Under the pieces are notes generated by a model that saw nothing but the letters and a program-made list of their open reading frames with translations, did not search any database and had not been told where the DNA came from. The position numbers and the translations under genes are program-made. DNA of 13,644 nucleotides from Deinococcus marmoris (GTDB lineage: Bacteria; Deinococcota; Deinococci; Deinococcales; Deinococcaceae). Below are positions 8,395 through 13,644 of the stretch, piece by piece; the first letter of the stretch is position 1, and each line of letters starts with the position of its first letter. Location of the stretch: positions 1 to 13,644 of the forward strand of contig NZ_MSTI01000111.1 of the NCBI RefSeq assembly GCF_001949125.1, read 5' to 3'.

Positions 8395-9237
8395 ATGGTT
8401 GTCCTTCCTGTCCGCTTCGAGCGCAGTCCGCGCCTCCATCCCATGCTCAGTGAGGACACCTTTGCCGTGGGCACGCAGGTGGTCGTGCAGGGCAAGCGTG
8501 GGCCGGAGGTGGCCACCGTGCGCGGCGAGCCGGGGCAGGCCAAGAGCAACGAGCGCTACGGCGCGGTGCTGCGCGCGGCCACCCCCGAAGACCTGGCCCG
8601 CTGGGACGAGCTGCACCGCACCGGCAACGACCTGAAATGGCTGCTGCGGGCGCGGGCGCGTGAGCGCGGGCTGGCGGTCAAGCTGGTGGCGGTGGAATTC
8701 ACGCTGGACGAGAGTCTGGTCACCGTCAGCTACAGCGCCGACGAGCGCATCGAACTGACGGGGCTGATCGGTGAGGTCCGCGCGCAGACCAGTGCCCGTG
8801 TTAACTTCGCCGCCATCGGCCCGCGCGAGCAGGCGCAGATGATCGGCGCGCTGGGCGCGTGTGGGCGTGAGAACTGCTCATCCACCCACCTTCAGGATTT
8901 TGCCCCGGTCAGCATCCGCATGGCGCGCGATCAGCAGTTGCCGCTGAACCCGGAAAAGCTGTCTGGGCCGTGCGGGCGCTTGCTGTGCTGCCTGCAATTC
9001 GAACACAGCCAGTACCAGGATCTGCTGCGCGATCTGCCGCGCAAGAACGCCAAGGTCTGCCATACGGGCAGCGGCGCGTGCGGCAAGGTGACCAAACTGC
9101 ATCCGTTGACCGGAACCGTGGACGTGTACAGCGATCAGGGCATGCTGCTGGGCGTTCCGGCAGGCGAACTGCGCCGCGCCTCCGAGAACGAGGGCAAGGG
9201 CGGGGCGGGCAAACGCGGGGCCGACGCCTCGGAGTGA
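8395..9237 (+). CDS. PSP1-domain protein, RicT/YaaT-like
   Basis: A 280-residue cytoplasmic protein of the PSP1 family, which includes B. subtilis RicT, part of the Fe-S Y-complex that tunes RNase Y-dependent mRNA processing. The core is clear: [20 protein letters not shown] (154-173), then [18 protein letters not shown] and [17 protein letters not shown] (192-208). Cysteines stand at 156, 161, 193, 198, 199, 222 and 229. The first cluster reads CGRxxCS where RicT has CGRxxCC. The C-terminal ~18 residues are low-complexity ([16 protein letters not shown]). The start is uncertain: neither ATG 8395 (MVVLPVRF) nor ATG 8383 has a good ribosome site. I chose 8395 because the family begins with a strand like VxVRF. 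It is divergent from the lysA remnant and convergent with the SCPU gene. Confidence 0.85.
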   Translation: MVVLPVRFERSPRLHPMLSEDTFAVGTQVVVQGKRGPEVATVRGEPGQAKSNERYGAVLRAATPEDLARWDELHRTGNDLKWLLRARARERGLAVKLVAVEFTLDESLVTVSYSADERIELTGLIGEVRAQTSARVNFAAIGPREQAQMIGALGACGRENCSSTHLQDFAPVSIRMARDQQLPLNPEKLSGPCGRLLCCLQFEHSQYQDLLRDLPRKNAKVCHTGSGACGKVTKLHPLTGTVDVYSDQGMLLGVPAGELRRASENEGKGGAGKRGADASE

Positions 9238-9376
9238 CGCAGTGGGAACTTTCGCCCTCAATTCCTGATGGGTGGGCCGTGAAAACTTCTCGCCGAATCT
9301 GAAACTTTCTGCCCCGCTCCTGTAGTCGGCAGTCTGGAAGGTTCCTTGTCAATTGCGTTTGGGACGCCTCTTGTAG

Positions 9377-9409
9377 CCCCTCCCACTTTAAGGAGAAGGT
9401 GAAGAGGGG
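9377..9409. repeat. Stable interrupted hairpin downstream of the PSP1 gene
   Basis: CCCCTC (9377-9382) pairs with GAGGGG (9404-9409). Inside, CACTTT (9384-9389) pairs with AAGGTG (9396-9401, including one T-G pair) around AAGGAG. No T-tract follows on either strand, so it may be a transcript-end stabiliser or an intergenic repeat rather than a classical terminator. Confidence 0.5.
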
Positions 9410-9492
9410 ACGAGACCCCCTCCCAGCACGGCTTAACGGCCAATAATCAAAAAACCAACCGAAAAACCGTCCGGACTATTGCCTGAGCAGAT

Positions 9493-9516
9493 GTCATAAA
9501 AAGACCATTTTATGAC
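9493..9516. repeat. Perfect 9-bp A/T-rich hairpin, possible small repeat element
   Basis: GTCATAAAA (9493-9501) pairs perfectly with TTTTATGAC (9508-9516) around AGACCA. The following CCGAGTGAAACGAG up to AGCAGGATGAAGAATGG has the same general make-up as the sequence after the hairpin in the lysA insertion (CCGAGCGGGACTCG up to AGCAGAGGAAGAGCG). This hints at related elements, but the match is loose and judged by eye. Confidence 0.45.
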
Positions 9517-9560
9517 CGAGTGAAACGAGAAACATTTGCCGAGCAGGATGAAGAATGGAA

Positions 9561-9586
9561 TCACTGGAAGTCTCTTTTTCCAGTGA
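9561..9586 (-). terminator. Probable terminator of the chaperone-usher operon
   Basis: TCACTGGAA (9561-9569) and TTCCAGTGA (9578-9586) form a 9-bp perfect stem with an 8-nt loop. It lies 19 nt past the SCPU stop codon on the minus strand and is followed there by the moderately T-rich TTCCATTCTTC. The U-tract is weak, so termination could be partial. Confidence 0.55.
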
Positions 9587-9605
9587 CGTAATTCGGAAAC
9601 CCGCT

Positions 9606-10079
9606 CTATGGCGCAAGAATATTCAGAGTCAGGGTAAGAGACGCGCCGTAGTTGCCACCGCGCACCCGCTGACCTGGCGGGAGTTCCAGCGTTGGCGCGA
9701 TGTCAAAGTTGCTGGAAGTGAAGTTGACGAGTGTGCGTTCAAACTGCACACTTCCGCCCTCACCATCACCCCAGGGTTGGAGTCCCAGAGGACCAGGCAG
9801 CGAGATACGGTACGACAAACGATCAGGGCCGCTGCTCAGAGAACGCAGGCCGTCTCCAGTAAAGTCACCCAGGGACAGGCTGAGGCCGATGTCGTCTGGA
9901 GTCGGAGAACTGCACGCCAGTGTTGCCACGGTTGGACTGTAAATCAGCGGCTGAGGCGCAGTCCAGTAGTACGGCGGCAGCGTCACATCGTTGGTGGACA
10001 GGGTGCAACTTACTGCCCCAGACACGCCACACACGCCAAGCAGCGCAGCAGCAACCAGAGACCTCTTCAGGGTGTACAT
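9606..10079 (-). CDS. Spore coat U (SCPU) domain pilin-like subunit
   Basis: A 157-residue secreted protein. Residues 1-22 form a signal peptide (MYTLKRSLVAAALLGVCGVSGA). The mature part begins VSCTLSTNDVTL and keeps the SCPU pattern: a Cys pair (Cys25, and Cys56 in VATLACSS), alternating beta strands, and a terminal strand YGASLTLTLNIL like the GxYxDxLTVTL end of the family. SCPU proteins are assembled on the surface by chaperone-usher machines; the terminal strand would be the one completed by the chaperone or the next subunit. The ATG at 10079 lies inside the usher gene, a 13-nt overlap, so translation is likely coupled. It is the only subunit gene visible in the operon, so it is either the tip or the sole fibre subunit. 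Function in adhesion or biofilm is inferred. Confidence 0.78.
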   Translation of the reverse strand: MYTLKRSLVAAALLGVCGVSGAVSCTLSTNDVTLPPYYWTAPQPLIYSPTVATLACSSPTPDDIGLSLSLGDFTGDGLRSLSSGPDRLSYRISLPGPLGLQPWGDGEGGSVQFERTLVNFTSSNFDIAPTLELPPGQRVRGGNYGASLTLTLNILAP

Positions 10080-12349
10080 GTCAAGTCCTTTGCCGCGTCA
10101 CTGAGCAAGATTGTGCAGCGGCGTTTGCCGTCTTCACTCAGCAGCAGTGCCGTTAGCTCGCCGACGGGCGGCAACAGGATCAGTCCGTCCTCATCAGCAT
10201 AAAATTGCTGTCCACCTGGGAGTATTAACGTACTGTAGGCTGCTTTTTCACCGTTCTCCCAGCGAACTGTCGCGAAGCGCGAACGAATAAAATTGCTGCT
10301 CCAATCGTAAACCGAGACGCCACCTTGGTCCAGACGCAGATTCAGACTGATCTGACGATAACTGATCTCAATCGGCAGCTTTTCCTCGTTGATACGAAGT
10401 TCAAGCGGCGTTTGCAGATTCAGGCCTGGCAGGATCAGGTCGCCTGCCGCGTTGGTTTGGCCCCGGTTCACGCCATTAAGCAGGATAGACACCCCGCCGA
10501 GACCTGTCCTGAGGAGCAGGGACGCGCTGCCCGTTTGAGAGGTGGCGTTGATGATCTGGCTGCCCACCGTCACCAAGCTCCCGGAGAGCTGACCTGCCAG
10601 GATACCAGTGGTACTGGCCGAGACGCTGCCCCGCACGGCGCGGTTGAAGCTGTAGGCCGCCGCCAGTTCATTGGGCGAGTTATAACGCAGGTTCAGGCGG
10701 TCTGGCCCAATATTGCGCGTGTAGTCCAACGTGGCGTTGGAGTCAGGCACGGCACCTGCTGTCTGGGGAGTACTCAGGGCCGCCGAGGCACTCAAGCTGC
10801 TCATATTGTCCAGTCGATAACTGCCCTGCACGACAAAGCGGGTCCGTCCGGCACTGTTGACTTCGCCAGAGACCGAGGCGCTGAGGCCCTCGCTTTGCCA
10901 CTGTAAGGTGGCCTGTCCGGCGAGGTTACCCGTTAGGCGGTATTCGGCCTTGCCGAGCAGCGCAAATTGCGGACTCAGCCTCCAGCGTCCATCCAGACCG
11001 AGGGCGCTTTGCTCGCTGTATTGCTGGCCATCACCGCCCTGGCGGTAGATACCGTATAGCCCCAACTGGCCCCCACCCTGTACCAGGCCGTAACGGGCGG
11101 TATAAAGACTCTGAAGAGGTGAGTCACCGTCTTTGGTGAGGTCGGCGCTGAGGCTGGCGGTCTGGCGAAGCTGGTCGGCATTCAGGTCTACTGGGATGTA
11201 ATACGCCGCTGCATTGATGTGACCACGCCCACCCCTCAGATCAGCGGCCACCTGGGCTGTGATTTGCGGCGTGATAAGCACATTGCCGTTGAGGGCCAGT
11301 GCCACGCTACCCTGTCGCCAGCCAGCCTGCCCGCTGAGGCTGAAGCTGCCGGGTTGATTCAGGCCCACCAAGCTATAGGGAAAGCGCCGGGACTGACGCT
11401 GTCCAGCAGCTCCAATTCGAACTTCCACGCTCCCCTGAAGCGCCTGCGGTTGCAAGCCCTGGAGGGTCAGACGGCCCGCTGGCGCAGTAAAAGACTGCAC
11501 GGTGCGGCCATCTAACAGCACTTCAATGTCGCTATCGGTGGGCAATTCCAGGGAGAGCGGGGGCAATTCCGCTGGGCGCAGACGGGCATAACTGGCTTGC
11601 ACGCCAAATGCAGTGGGCTGACCAGTAAGGCCGCCAGTATTGCCAAAGATGCCAGCACTCAGATACGGCGCAAATTGCCAACTGGCGCGGGCATTGAGTT
11701 GCTGGTTCAGACTTGAATTATCTGACTCACCGGGCGAGTTGCGGAACACCTCCTGATAACCTAACTGGACGCTCAGCGGCCCCCGCAGATACTGGGCCAG
11801 CAACTCGCCCCGTTGATTGAACTGAGCAGTCCTGACGTCGCCATCGACAGTCAGGTTGTAGTCCAGTTGCCACTGCCCCAGCTCGCTGGCAGAGAAAAGT
11901 GGATCGGCTGCCGGGCGGTACAGTGAGTTGCCCAGCAGGCCAAAGCTGGGGTCAAGATTGAGGGTCAGGTTAAGCCGGTCCAACTGGCGCGTCACCTCGG
12001 GGCGCAGGAGGACGTAGCGTTCACCTTCACAGTCCTGTGCTGCGCCGCCGTAGTTACGCTCCGAGACCGTCAGGCTGCCCAGTGGCAGCCACAATTGCTG
12101 CGAGGGCGTCAGGTAAACCACCTGCACCCCCCGGTCCGTGCCACCGATTGTCAGTTGCACCAGCAAGCTCTCGCCCAGAGAGCAGGTGGCCGGGTCAGGG
12201 GCTGCGCCGATGGGTGCGGTCAGAGGAGCCTCGGCCTGGGCCAGCGCTGCCGATCCCACGACAGGCAGAAGACTGCCGCCCAGACCCAGGGTCAAGGTCA
12301 GGCAGGCACTTTTGCGACGCCACGAGGACATTTGAAATCGCGGCGTCAT
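10067..12349 (-). CDS. Fimbrial outer-membrane usher (PapC/FimD type)
   Basis: A 760-residue outer-membrane pore that receives chaperone-subunit complexes and threads the fibre outward. The signal peptide spans residues 1 to about 39 (SWRRKSACL, hydrophobic run, ALAQA). An N-terminal domain with a Cys pair (Cys56, Cys107) follows, then a long stretch of alternating strands forming the barrel. The plug region is at about 268-330 (LELPTDSDIEVLLDGRTVQS and RRFPYSLVG). The C-terminal domains run from about 600 to the end and include IRSRFATVRWENG, DEDGLILLPP and a Cys pair (745, 758). It is slightly shorter than classical ushers, as is common in SCPU systems. The ATG overlaps the chaperone stop by 1 nt (TGATG) with no ribosome site, pointing to coupled translation. 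Met7 is an alternative start. Confidence 0.9.
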   Translation of the reverse strand: MTPRFQMSSWRRKSACLTLTLGLGGSLLPVVGSAALAQAEAPLTAPIGAAPDPATCSLGESLLVQLTIGGTDRGVQVVYLTPSQQLWLPLGSLTVSERNYGGAAQDCEGERYVLLRPEVTRQLDRLNLTLNLDPSFGLLGNSLYRPAADPLFSASELGQWQLDYNLTVDGDVRTAQFNQRGELLAQYLRGPLSVQLGYQEVFRNSPGESDNSSLNQQLNARASWQFAPYLSAGIFGNTGGLTGQPTAFGVQASYARLRPAELPPLSLELPTDSDIEVLLDGRTVQSFTAPAGRLTLQGLQPQALQGSVEVRIGAAGQRQSRRFPYSLVGLNQPGSFSLSGQAGWRQGSVALALNGNVLITPQITAQVAADLRGGRGHINAAAYYIPVDLNADQLRQTASLSADLTKDGDSPLQSLYTARYGLVQGGGQLGLYGIYRQGGDGQQYSEQSALGLDGRWRLSPQFALLGKAEYRLTGNLAGQATLQWQSEGLSASVSGEVNSAGRTRFVVQGSYRLDNMSSLSASAALSTPQTAGAVPDSNATLDYTRNIGPDRLNLRYNSPNELAAAYSFNRAVRGSVSASTTGILAGQLSGSLVTVGSQIINATSQTGSASLLLRTGLGGVSILLNGVNRGQTNAAGDLILPGLNLQTPLELRINEEKLPIEISYRQISLNLRLDQGGVSVYDWSSNFIRSRFATVRWENGEKAAYSTLILPGGQQFYADEDGLILLPPVGELTALLLSEDGKRRCTILLSDAAKDLTCTP

Positions 12350-13080
12350 CAGGGGGCATTCAGGGTCAGTTGCTGGACGCCCCGGTTCTGGCTGAATGTC
12401 AGGCCCACCGACGCCGTACTGGGCGCGACATTATTGATCGAAAAACGCAGCGAGCCGCCGCCCAGCAGGTTAAAAGACGGCACCTTGACGTTCTGTCCAC
12501 CCACGTTCAGTTCCACATCAGTCAGGGTGGTGTAGCGGTTGCCGCTATTGGTCGCCACGACTGCCAGACCGTCACTGCTGCGTTCCAGGGCAAAACCCAG
12601 CTTGGATGTGGCCTCTGCCGCGTACATCATCAGTGGCAGGCTGAGACGGTAAAGCGTGGTGATCTTGACCGAACCCTCCGGCCCGTCTGGGGTTTTGGGA
12701 GGCAATTCCTGAATGAAGATCCGGTAGGCCTGTTCGTTATCGTTTTTGGCCGCGCCGCGCCGCGCGAACCGGATGGTCTGTGCTTGGCCGGGCATCAGGG
12801 TAAATCCGCTGGGATTGACGATCAGGTCGCGGGTCGGGCCGTACTGGTCCTCGCCGCTTTGTGTCCACCGGTTGAGTTCAACCGTGAAGCTGGCCGTTTG
12901 ATCCGACACGTTTCGCACGATCAGCGAACTGGCCTGCTGGTTGCCCACAAACTTGAGCGAGGTGGGCGCGAACGACAGCGATGTGGCCGCCTGAGCCAGC
13001 GGTGCAGCCAGCGCCAGCGCACTCAGGCCAATCAGGCAACGTTTCAGGACAGAGCGGGTGGTAGCGCGTATGACCAACAT
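12349..13080 (-). CDS. Periplasmic pilus-assembly chaperone (PapD/FimC type)
   Basis: A 243-residue periplasmic chaperone that stabilises pilin subunits by donating its G1 strand and passes them to the usher. A signal peptide covers residues 1 to about 31 (hydrophobic LIGLSALALAAPLAQA). Domain 1 starts SLSFAPTSLKFVGNQQASSL and contains FTLMPGQAQTIRFAR and the family hallmark YRIFIQELP (119-127). The alternating hydrophobic strand TTLYRLSLPLMMYA follows, then domain 2. Length is typical. GAGGAG lies 5 nt before the ATG. It is the first gene of the minus-strand operon chaperone-usher-SCPU, and its stop overlaps the usher start. Upstream lie a candidate promoter, a terminator, and then an IS at 13293, so any subunit genes formerly upstream may have been lost or lie beyond the IS. 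Confidence 0.9.
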   Translation of the reverse strand: MLVIRATTRSVLKRCLIGLSALALAAPLAQAATSLSFAPTSLKFVGNQQASSLIVRNVSDQTASFTVELNRWTQSGEDQYGPTRDLIVNPSGFTLMPGQAQTIRFARRGAAKNDNEQAYRIFIQELPPKTPDGPEGSVKITTLYRLSLPLMMYAAEATSKLGFALERSSDGLAVVATNSGNRYTTLTDVELNVGGQNVKVPSFNLLGGGSLRFSINNVAPSTASVGLTFSQNRGVQQLTLNAP

Positions 13081-13101
13081 GACGTCTCCTCAAAAATGAA
13101 G

Positions 13102-13168
13102 TGTTTTGCGAAGTATTTTGAAAACGAAGTCAGCAGCGTGACGGGAGCAGTGTAGGATTGTTTTGCGA
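13102..13168. repeat. Paired 10-bp direct repeat TGTTTTGCGA in the operon leader
   Basis: TGTTTTGCGA occurs at 13102-13111 and 13159-13168, 57 nt apart start to start, on either side of the candidate -10 box. The spacing and flanking position would suit a regulator binding two sites in phase. No regulator is encoded in the window. Confidence 0.45.
13149..13154 (-). promoter_or_regulatory. Candidate -10 box of the chaperone-usher operon
   Basis: TACACT on the minus strand fits TANNNT. A weak -35-like GGCACA ends 17 nt further upstream. It would give a leader of about 60 nt before the chaperone ATG, consistent with the good GAGGAG site there. The -35 match is poor, so this is tentative. Confidence 0.35.
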
Positions 13169-13235
13169 GAATGTGCCACAGAACCCGGCTGATCGCGGAG
13201 TTGAGCAGGCCGTCCTGGGCAGCATTCAGAAAAGA

Positions 13236-13261
13236 AAAGCCGCCGATGATCAGGCGGCTTT
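13236..13261. terminator. Bidirectional intrinsic terminator upstream of the pilus operon
   Basis: AAAGCCGCC (13236-13244) pairs perfectly with GGCGGCTTT (13253-13261) around GATGATCA. On the plus strand CTTATTG follows; on the minus strand CTTTTCTTTTC follows. On the minus strand it would end transcripts arriving from the IS or from an older upstream gene before they reach the chaperone gene, insulating the operon. Confidence 0.75.
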
Positions 13262-13292
13262 CTTATTGAATAAAGTCAACAGTAAAGAATTC

Positions 13293-13321
13293 GGTAGAAG
13301 GCTGGAATCATGACCGACATG
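13293..13321. repeat. 29-bp terminal repeat, copy 2
   Basis: Identical over 29 bases to the reverse complement of 76-104. Here it overlaps the last codons and TGA stop (13310-13308) of the transposase. Confidence 0.85.
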
Positions 13322-13644
13322 GGTTCTTCATGACCACGGTGCTGAGCAGGCGCAGCACGCTCCACACCGTGTCCGTGATCCCGATGGCCATTGCTGGCGT
13401 CCGTTGCGCATATTGACGACGCCCCACCGGTTCATTCAACTTGACTCGCAGGCTCCGGTTCACCCGACAGAAGTTATAGATCCCATTGACCAGATCACTG
13501 ACCGTCTGACGGACGTGGGGAAGCCTCGCAAACGCGAGGCTTCTGCGGACTTGGTGCGGATTCATACGCCGGGCCGTCCCGTTGTGCCGTTCCACTGCCG
13601 AGGTGTTGGGGGTTTTGTATCCGAGAAAGGCCAGCTCCTGATTG
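13308..13644 (-). CDS. DDE transposase, C-terminal part (IS1-like)
   Basis: The visible 111 residues are the catalytic C-terminus of a transposase. In the minus frame from the window edge they read NQELAFLGYKTPNTSAVERH, then NGTARRMNPHQVRRSLAFAR, then VNGIYNFCRVNRSLR, RTPAMAIGITDTVWSVL and a short MKNPCRS tail. The SAVERHNxTxR segment, with its Glu as probable last acidic catalytic residue, followed by YNFCRxxxSLR and TPAMAxGxTDxxW, is the pattern of IS1-like DDE transposases. The frame is open at the right edge, so the gene is partial in this window, and the GTG at 13595 is only an internal valine. The stop codon lies in the terminal repeat. Nothing suggests decay in the visible part. Confidence 0.75.
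   Translation of the reverse strand, partial: NQELAFLGYKTPNTSAVERHNGTARRMNPHQVRRSLAFARLPHVRQTVSDLVNGIYNFCRVNRSLRVKLNEPVGRRQYAQRTPAMAIGITDTVWSVLRLLSTVVMKNPCRS

Larger units (their letters stand above)
9238..9605. other. Gene-free 368-nt intergenic region with several hairpins
   Basis: Between the convergent PSP1 and SCPU genes I see no credible gene. Short open frames here lack domain similarity and ribosome sites. The region holds three hairpins, listed separately (9377-9409, 9493-9516, 9561-9586), and an A-rich stretch (9448-9467). A minus-strand TTGACA at 9352-9347 has no matching -10 box and no gene behind it. Confidence 0.6.
13293..13644 (-). mobile_element. 3' end of an IS1-like insertion sequence, continuing off the right edge
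   Basis: The element end is set at 13293, where the 29-bp sequence shared with 76-104 begins (GGTAGAAGGCTGG inward). The transposase stop codon lies inside this terminal repeat. The element is on the minus strand and its 5' part is outside the window. The target duplication cannot be checked because only one end is visible. Confidence 0.75.

Noticed and set aside
8089..8616. Long minus-strand frames covering the PSP1 5' region and the lysA remnant
   Set aside because: Only the part matching LysA motifs is meaningful, and that is a pseudogene; the rest is antisense to the PSP1 gene.
9347..9352. TTGACA on the minus strand as a promoter for an antisense RNA to the PSP1 gene
   Set aside because: No TANNNT at the right distance and no gene or RNA structure behind it.
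9258..9443. 61-codon minus-strand frame in the PSP1-SCPU intergenic region
   Set aside because: No domain and no good ribosome site. Part of it simply translates the hairpin at 9377-9409.
12037..13155. 372-codon plus-strand frame opposite the usher and chaperone
   Set aside because: Antisense to two genes of a coherent operon, with Arg/Gln/His-rich shadow composition and no domain.

Overview
The window looks like a chromosomal piece of a Deinococcus species. The metallophosphoesterase at 3360-4169 closely resembles the D. radiodurans DR1281 protein as I remember it. Three genes have a TANNNT box 6-7 nt before an ATG with no ribosome binding site, which is the leaderless arrangement known from Deinococcus. 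Most genes are GC-rich. The species cannot be fixed from sequence alone.

Layout: (1) 1-104 is the end of an insertion sequence whose body lies off the left edge. It has cut into a higB-type toxin gene, leaving only the toxin's last ~29 codons (105-195), coupled through an ATGA overlap to an intact higA-type antitoxin (192-617). (2) 625-1777, minus strand: a 36-residue single-span membrane peptide and a secreted YHYH-domain lipoprotein, divergent from a DUF1345 membrane protein (1995-2651). (3) 2728-6745: a universal stress protein (minus), divergent from the YmdB/DR1281-type phosphoesterase, which is followed on the same strand by a complete phosphoenolpyruvate carboxylase. (4) 6841-8325: a complete nitrilase (minus), and upstream of it the decayed 3' part of lysA, split by a 162-nt insertion with a 6-bp direct repeat at its edges. 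(5) 8395-9237: a PSP1/RicT-like protein. (6) 9238-9605: a non-coding stretch rich in hairpins. (7) 9606-13080, minus strand: an overlapping chaperone-usher-SCPU operon for a surface pilus or spore-coat-U type fibre, by eye lower in GC than the housekeeping genes. (8) 13293-13644: the 3' end of a DDE transposase, entering from the right edge.

The strongest unexpected result is that the two IS ends at the window edges share an identical 29-bp terminal sequence in opposite orientation (76-104 and 13293-13321). Both elements therefore belong to one family. Their transposase frames appear to run the same way, so about 13.2 kb lies between two directly oriented copies. The second is the lysA remnant: removing the 162-nt insertion and one copy of ACGGGT restores one continuous frame through the conserved C-terminal motifs, broken only by two stop codons. 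No complete new defence or metabolic system is evident. The core genes are conventional, and the interest lies in the mobile-element scars, the minimal pilus operon and the regulatory signals.
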